Positions 60,825-64,000 of a stretch of 64,000 bases of DNA are shown here, piece after piece; position 1 is the stretch's first letter; each line of letters opens with the position of its first letter. The position numbers and the translations under genes are program-made. Location: positions 1-64,000 of the forward strand of contig CAVSOT010000001.1 in the NCBI GenBank assembly GCA_963729695.1, written 5' to 3'. Source of the DNA: PALSA-693 sp963729695 (GTDB lineage: Bacteria; Actinomycetota; Acidimicrobiia; Acidimicrobiales; Palsa-688). The notes below the pieces were generated by a model that was not told where the DNA came from, did not search any database, and saw only the letters and a program-made list of their open reading frames with translations.

Positions 60825-62327
60825 ATGGGCCCGGACCCGGATTTCATCGCCCTGCCCCTGTCTGACCTGGCCGACGCCGCCCTCACCCAGGCCCGCCAGG
60901 CGGGCGCAACCCACGCCGAGCTCCGAGTCGAACGGCTTCGCACCGCCGTCGCTCGGGCCAGGGACCGAGCGCTCGAAGGCGCGTCCGAGGGGGACTCTGC
61001 GGGCTTGTCGGTTCGCGTCCTGCACGACGGGGCGTGGGGATTTGCGGCGACCACCGAGTTGAGTGCCTCGGCGGCAGCCCACGCCGCCGAGGAAGCCGTC
61101 GCCGTGGCCCGGCTTTCGGCCCCACTTCGACGCGAGCGGGTGGAGCTGGCCGCCGAGCCGACGTACCCCGATGGGGAGTGGGTGTCCTCCTACGAGATCA
61201 ACCCGCTCAACGTCCCGTCGGAGGAGCGCAACGCCCTGCTGCTCGGCTGGACCGGGCGGCTGTTGGCGGCCGATGGGGTGGATCACGCCGACGCCGTCGT
61301 CCTCGCCGTGCAAGAGGACAAGTACTACGCCGACCTGGCCGGGACGACGACCGTCCAGGAACGCATTCGCGTGTACCCAGCGGTGACGGCCGTTTCTGTT
61401 CGCCGCGATACCGGCGCCTTCGAGACCATGCGCACGCTCGCGCCGCCGACCGGTCGCGGGTGGGAGTATCTGACCGGAACCGGTTGGGACTGGGACTCCG
61501 AGCTGGCGGCCCTGCCGGACCTGCTGGCGGAGAAGATGGCCGCCCCGTCGATCGAGGCCGGCGCCTACGACCTGGTGATCGACCCGTCCAACCTGTGGTT
61601 GACCATCCACGAGTCCATCGGCCACGCCACCGAGCTGGACCGGGCTCTCGGCTACGAGGCGGCGTATGCGGGGACGTCGTTCGCCACCCTCGACCGCCTC
61701 GGCACGTTGCGGTACGGATCTCCGTCCATGCACGTGACCGGTGACCGGACGGTGGAGCACGGCCTGGCCACGATCGGCTGGGACGACGAAGGGGTCGCCG
61801 CCCAGTCCTGGGACCTCGTCCGCGATGGGATCTTCGTGGGCTATCAGCTGGACCGCAGCATGGCGGCCCAACAGGGCTTCGGGCGCTCCAATGGTTGCGC
61901 CTTCGCCGACTCGAGTGGCCACGTGCCCCTACAGCGGATGGCCAACGTGTCGCTCCAACCGACTCCCGGCGGACCGTCCACCGACGACCTCATCGGGGAG
62001 GTCCGCGAGGGCGTGTACATCATGGGCGACAAGAGCTGGTCGATCGATATGCAGCGCTACAACTTCAAATTCACCGGCCAGCGCTTTTACCGGATTCGCA
62101 ATGGGCGTCTCGCCGGCCAGCTTCGCGACATCGCTTACCAGGGCACCACCACCGATTTCTGGGGGTCGATGATCGGCATCGGCGGGGAGTCCACCTACGT
62201 GCTCGGCGGAGCCTTCAACTGCGGCAAGGGGCAGCCCGGTCAGGTGGCTCCCGTCAGCCATGGCTGCCCAGCGGCGCTGTTTCACGGGATCCGGGTGCTC
62301 AATACCGTGGAGGAGGCGGGCCGGTGA
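60825..62327 (+). CDS. tldD: TldD-family metalloprotease
   Basis: 500 residues. The N-terminal alpha/beta domain includes GLSVRVLHDGAWGFAATTEL. IHESIGHATELD (262-267 is HESIGH) is the metal motif HExxxH, and the third ligand lies in VSHGCP near the end. TldD forms a heterodimer with PmbA/TldE and cuts unfolded or modified peptides; in E. coli it processes microcin B17 and CcdA. TldD is the catalytic half. The stop overlaps the start of the PmbA gene (GTGA). No modified-peptide precursor is seen nearby. Confidence 0.9.
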   Translation: MGPDPDFIALPLSDLADAALTQARQAGATHAELRVERLRTAVARARDRALEGASEGDSAGLSVRVLHDGAWGFAATTELSASAAAHAAEEAVAVARLSAPLRRERVELAAEPTYPDGEWVSSYEINPLNVPSEERNALLLGWTGRLLAADGVDHADAVVLAVQEDKYYADLAGTTTVQERIRVYPAVTAVSVRRDTGAFETMRTLAPPTGRGWEYLTGTGWDWDSELAALPDLLAEKMAAPSIEAGAYDLVIDPSNLWLTIHESIGHATELDRALGYEAAYAGTSFATLDRLGTLRYGSPSMHVTGDRTVEHGLATIGWDDEGVAAQSWDLVRDGIFVGYQLDRSMAAQQGFGRSNGCAFADSSGHVPLQRMANVSLQPTPGGPSTDDLIGEVREGVYIMGDKSWSIDMQRYNFKFTGQRFYRIRNGRLAGQLRDIAYQGTTTDFWGSMIGIGGESTYVLGGAFNCGKGQPGQVAPVSHGCPAALFHGIRVLNTVEEAGR

Positions 62328-63709
62328 GGGACCACGAGCTGTCTGCCCAGCAGGCCGTCGAGACGGCTTTGCGTCTCTCGCGGGCGGACTCCTCCATCGT
62401 CATCGCCAACGCCATCAGCGACGCCAATCTCCGCTGGGCCAACAACACCCTGACCACCAATGGCGTCACTCGCTACGACCAGCTCACCGTGGTTGCGATC
62501 GTCGGGGAGTCCGTTGGGGTGGTCTCCCAAACGGGCGTGGCGGCGAGCGCCGTCGAAACGCTGGTCCGGGCGGCCGAGGACACCGCCCGGTCCGCAGCCC
62601 CGGCCGAGGACCGCCTCCCGCTCGTCGGGGCAGCCGGCGACAGCGGCGATTGGGATGCCCCTCCGGCCGCCACGTCCATCGAGGTCTTCGCCAGGTTCAC
62701 CCCCGGCCTCGCCGAGGCGCTCGACAGAGCCGCATCGAGTGGCCAGCTGCTCTACGGATATGCCAGCCACGAGATGAGCACCAGCTACGTAGGGACGTCA
62801 GCCGGGCTCCGGGCCAGATTCGACCAGCCGACTGGTTACGTCGAGATCAACGCCAAGGACGCCAACATGAGCCGCTCGGCCTGGAGCGGCGTGGCGACCG
62901 CCGACTTCCAGGAGGTCGACGCCGTGCGGCTGACCGACGACCTCGGTCGCCGCCTCGACTGGGCCGAGCGACGAGTCGAGCTTCCGCCCGGTCGGTACGA
63001 GACGCTCTTACCCCCGAGCGCCGTCGCCGATCTCATGATCTACCTCTACTGGTCAGCAGGCGCTCGCGACGCCAGTGACGGGCGCACCGTGTTCAGTCGG
63101 CCGGGCGGCGGCACCCGAGTGGGCGAGCGGGTCGGCGGCAAGGAGGTGACCCTCCGCAGCGACCCCGCCGCCTTCGGGATCGAGTGCCCCCCCTTCGTGA
63201 TCGCCCATCGTTCGTCGGGTGACCTCTCCGTGTTCGACAACGGACTCCCACTCCAAGGAACGGCCTGGATCGACGGCGGCATTCTCACGTCGCTCATCCA
63301 GACCCGGCACTCGGCCCAGATCACCGGTCTCCCCGTCACGCCCTACGTCGACAACCTCATCCTGGACGGATCTCTGCGAGGCTCCGACCTCGACAGCATG
63401 GTGGCCGGCACCGATCGAGGGCTGTTGCTCACCAGCCTGTGGTACATCCGCGAGGTCGACCCACAGACCCTCCTGCTCACCGGACTCACCCGCGACGGCG
63501 TCTACTTGGTCGAAGGCGGGGAAGTCACCGGGGCGGTCAACAATTTCCGGTTCAACGAAAGTCCCGTCGACCTGCTCGGCCGGATCGCCCAGATTGGCAG
63601 CACGGTTCGTACCCTGCCCCGGGAATGGTCCGACAACTTCACCCGCACGGCGATGCCGCCGCTCCGAGTCGACGGCTTCAATATGTCCTCCGTCAGTCAG
63701 GCGTCCTGA
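62324..63709 (+). CDS. pmbA: PmbA/TldE-family subunit
   Basis: 461 residues from GTG 62324, overlapping tldD by four bases. Family features: IVIANAISDANLRWANNTLT at the N-terminus, GQLLYGYASHEMSTSYVGTS, YVEINAKDANMSRSAWSG, then DPAAFGIECPPFVIAH and GLPVTPYVDNLILDGSLRG. It lacks the HExxxH motif, as PmbA proteins do, and acts as the non-catalytic partner of TldD. Coupled translation fits the 1:1 complex. Confidence 0.9.
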   Translation: MRDHELSAQQAVETALRLSRADSSIVIANAISDANLRWANNTLTTNGVTRYDQLTVVAIVGESVGVVSQTGVAASAVETLVRAAEDTARSAAPAEDRLPLVGAAGDSGDWDAPPAATSIEVFARFTPGLAEALDRAASSGQLLYGYASHEMSTSYVGTSAGLRARFDQPTGYVEINAKDANMSRSAWSGVATADFQEVDAVRLTDDLGRRLDWAERRVELPPGRYETLLPPSAVADLMIYLYWSAGARDASDGRTVFSRPGGGTRVGERVGGKEVTLRSDPAAFGIECPPFVIAHRSSGDLSVFDNGLPLQGTAWIDGGILTSLIQTRHSAQITGLPVTPYVDNLILDGSLRGSDLDSMVAGTDRGLLLTSLWYIREVDPQTLLLTGLTRDGVYLVEGGEVTGAVNNFRFNESPVDLLGRIAQIGSTVRTLPREWSDNFTRTAMPPLRVDGFNMSSVSQAS

Positions 63710-63718
63710 GCTGCGCGT

Positions 63719-64000
63719 CTAATCGTTCCAGGCCCGGAGCAGCTCGATGAGAGTCCGGGTGCCCCATCCCGTGCCGCCTTTGGTGAGCCAACCATCGTCG
63801 CCGTCCGCCCAGCTCGGAGCGGCGATATCCAGATGAGCCCACCGGCGGTTGGCGGTGAACTCCTTCAAGAACAGCGCGGCCATGATCGCCGAGGCAGCCG
63901 GCTTGGCAGTCACGTTCCGCAAGTCGGCCACTTCGGAATCGAGCTGCCGCCGGTACGCGCTCACGAGTGGCAGCTCCCACGCCGGCTCGCCGGCCGCCTT
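63719..64000 (-). CDS. pepA: leucyl aminopeptidase (M17), C-terminal part
   Basis: The last 93 codons, running off the right edge of the window. WELPLVSAYRRQLDSEVADL, RNVTAKPAASAIMAALFLKE, FTANRRWAHLDIAAPSWAD and the final GTGWGTRTLIELL match the end of cytosolic M17 leucyl aminopeptidases, which remove N-terminal residues with two metal ions. The metal site and catalytic residues lie outside the window. It is convergent with pmbA (9-base gap). Confidence 0.88.
   Translation of the reverse strand, partial: KAAGEPAWELPLVSAYRRQLDSEVADLRNVTAKPAASAIMAALFLKEFTANRRWAHLDIAAPSWADGDDGWLTKGGTGWGTRTLIELLRAWND

Noticed and set aside
1..64000. CRISPR arrays, intact insertion sequences, secondary-metabolite or phage-defence clusters
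   Set aside because: I looked for regularly spaced repeats, transposase motifs, PKS/NRPS domains and common defence genes and saw none.

Overview
The window is high-GC, gene-dense DNA from an actinobacterium, most likely a member of the Acidimicrobiia. This placement is an inference from gene content: a DUF2630 gene beside a group-2 sigma factor, an NDMA-type alcohol dehydrogenase, a DUF6325 gene followed by a small partner gene, class F sortase, MalT-like LuxR regulators, several acyl-CoA dehydrogenases, and starts that look leaderless or use GTG. There is no rRNA, CRISPR array or intact insertion sequence, and only one tRNA.

Layout. (1) 0-3.1 kb is the decayed end of an integrative element: an excisionase-like gene and two winged-helix genes on the minus strand, then an XRE regulator and a tyrosine integrase on the plus strand. 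The integrase has lost its C-terminal catalytic part and lies at the 3' end of tRNA-Gln(CTG). (2) 3-6.8 kb is housekeeping: gltX, a sigma-70 factor, DUF2630 and two small conserved genes. (3) 7.3-10.8 kb holds a DUF4397/class F sortase fusion and a coupled large membrane-anchored protein. (4) 10.8-18.7 kb is catabolic: an alpha/beta hydrolase, an alcohol dehydrogenase, a SnoaL-like protein, a FadE, a fragment of another acyl-CoA dehydrogenase, and a DUF1269-arylsulfatase fusion. (5) 19-33 kb is rich in membrane and stress functions: ClC, BrkB/YihY, DyP peroxidase with a frameshifted companion, DUF2252, SulP, DUF1622, SHOCT proteins and a K+ channel. (6) 33-46 kb is a regulator/transport island. 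It has three MalT-like LuxR regulators, two of them near-identical copies flanking a nitrate/sulfonate/taurine-type ABC transporter. Each of those two copies carries the same small divergent gene, and the right copy abuts a truncated cation/proton antiporter. (7) 46-50 kb holds a GH63-like glycosidase and a gene-poor stretch with a broken K+-channel fragment. (8) 50-58.3 kb holds an acyl-CoA dehydrogenase, FabD, and a five-gene minus-strand operon leuB-ilvE-cimA-unknown-acyl-CoA synthetase. (9) 58.3-64 kb holds greA (frameshifted as read), a GH15-like protein, the TldD/PmbA pair and the 3' end of a leucyl aminopeptidase gene.

How the genes work together. leuB, ilvE and cimA together suggest isoleucine synthesis by the citramalate route. 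Their leader encodes a short peptide ending Val-Ile-Ile-Val-stop, followed at once by a hairpin and then by an intrinsic terminator before leuB. This is a good candidate for an undescribed branched-chain amino acid attenuator. The other notable system is the duplicated regulator block around the ABC transporter. Blocks that are identical or almost identical in DNA (361 bp and about 860 bp) sit beside diverged segments, which points to recent duplication or gene conversion that keeps the NTPase half uniform while the sensor half changes.
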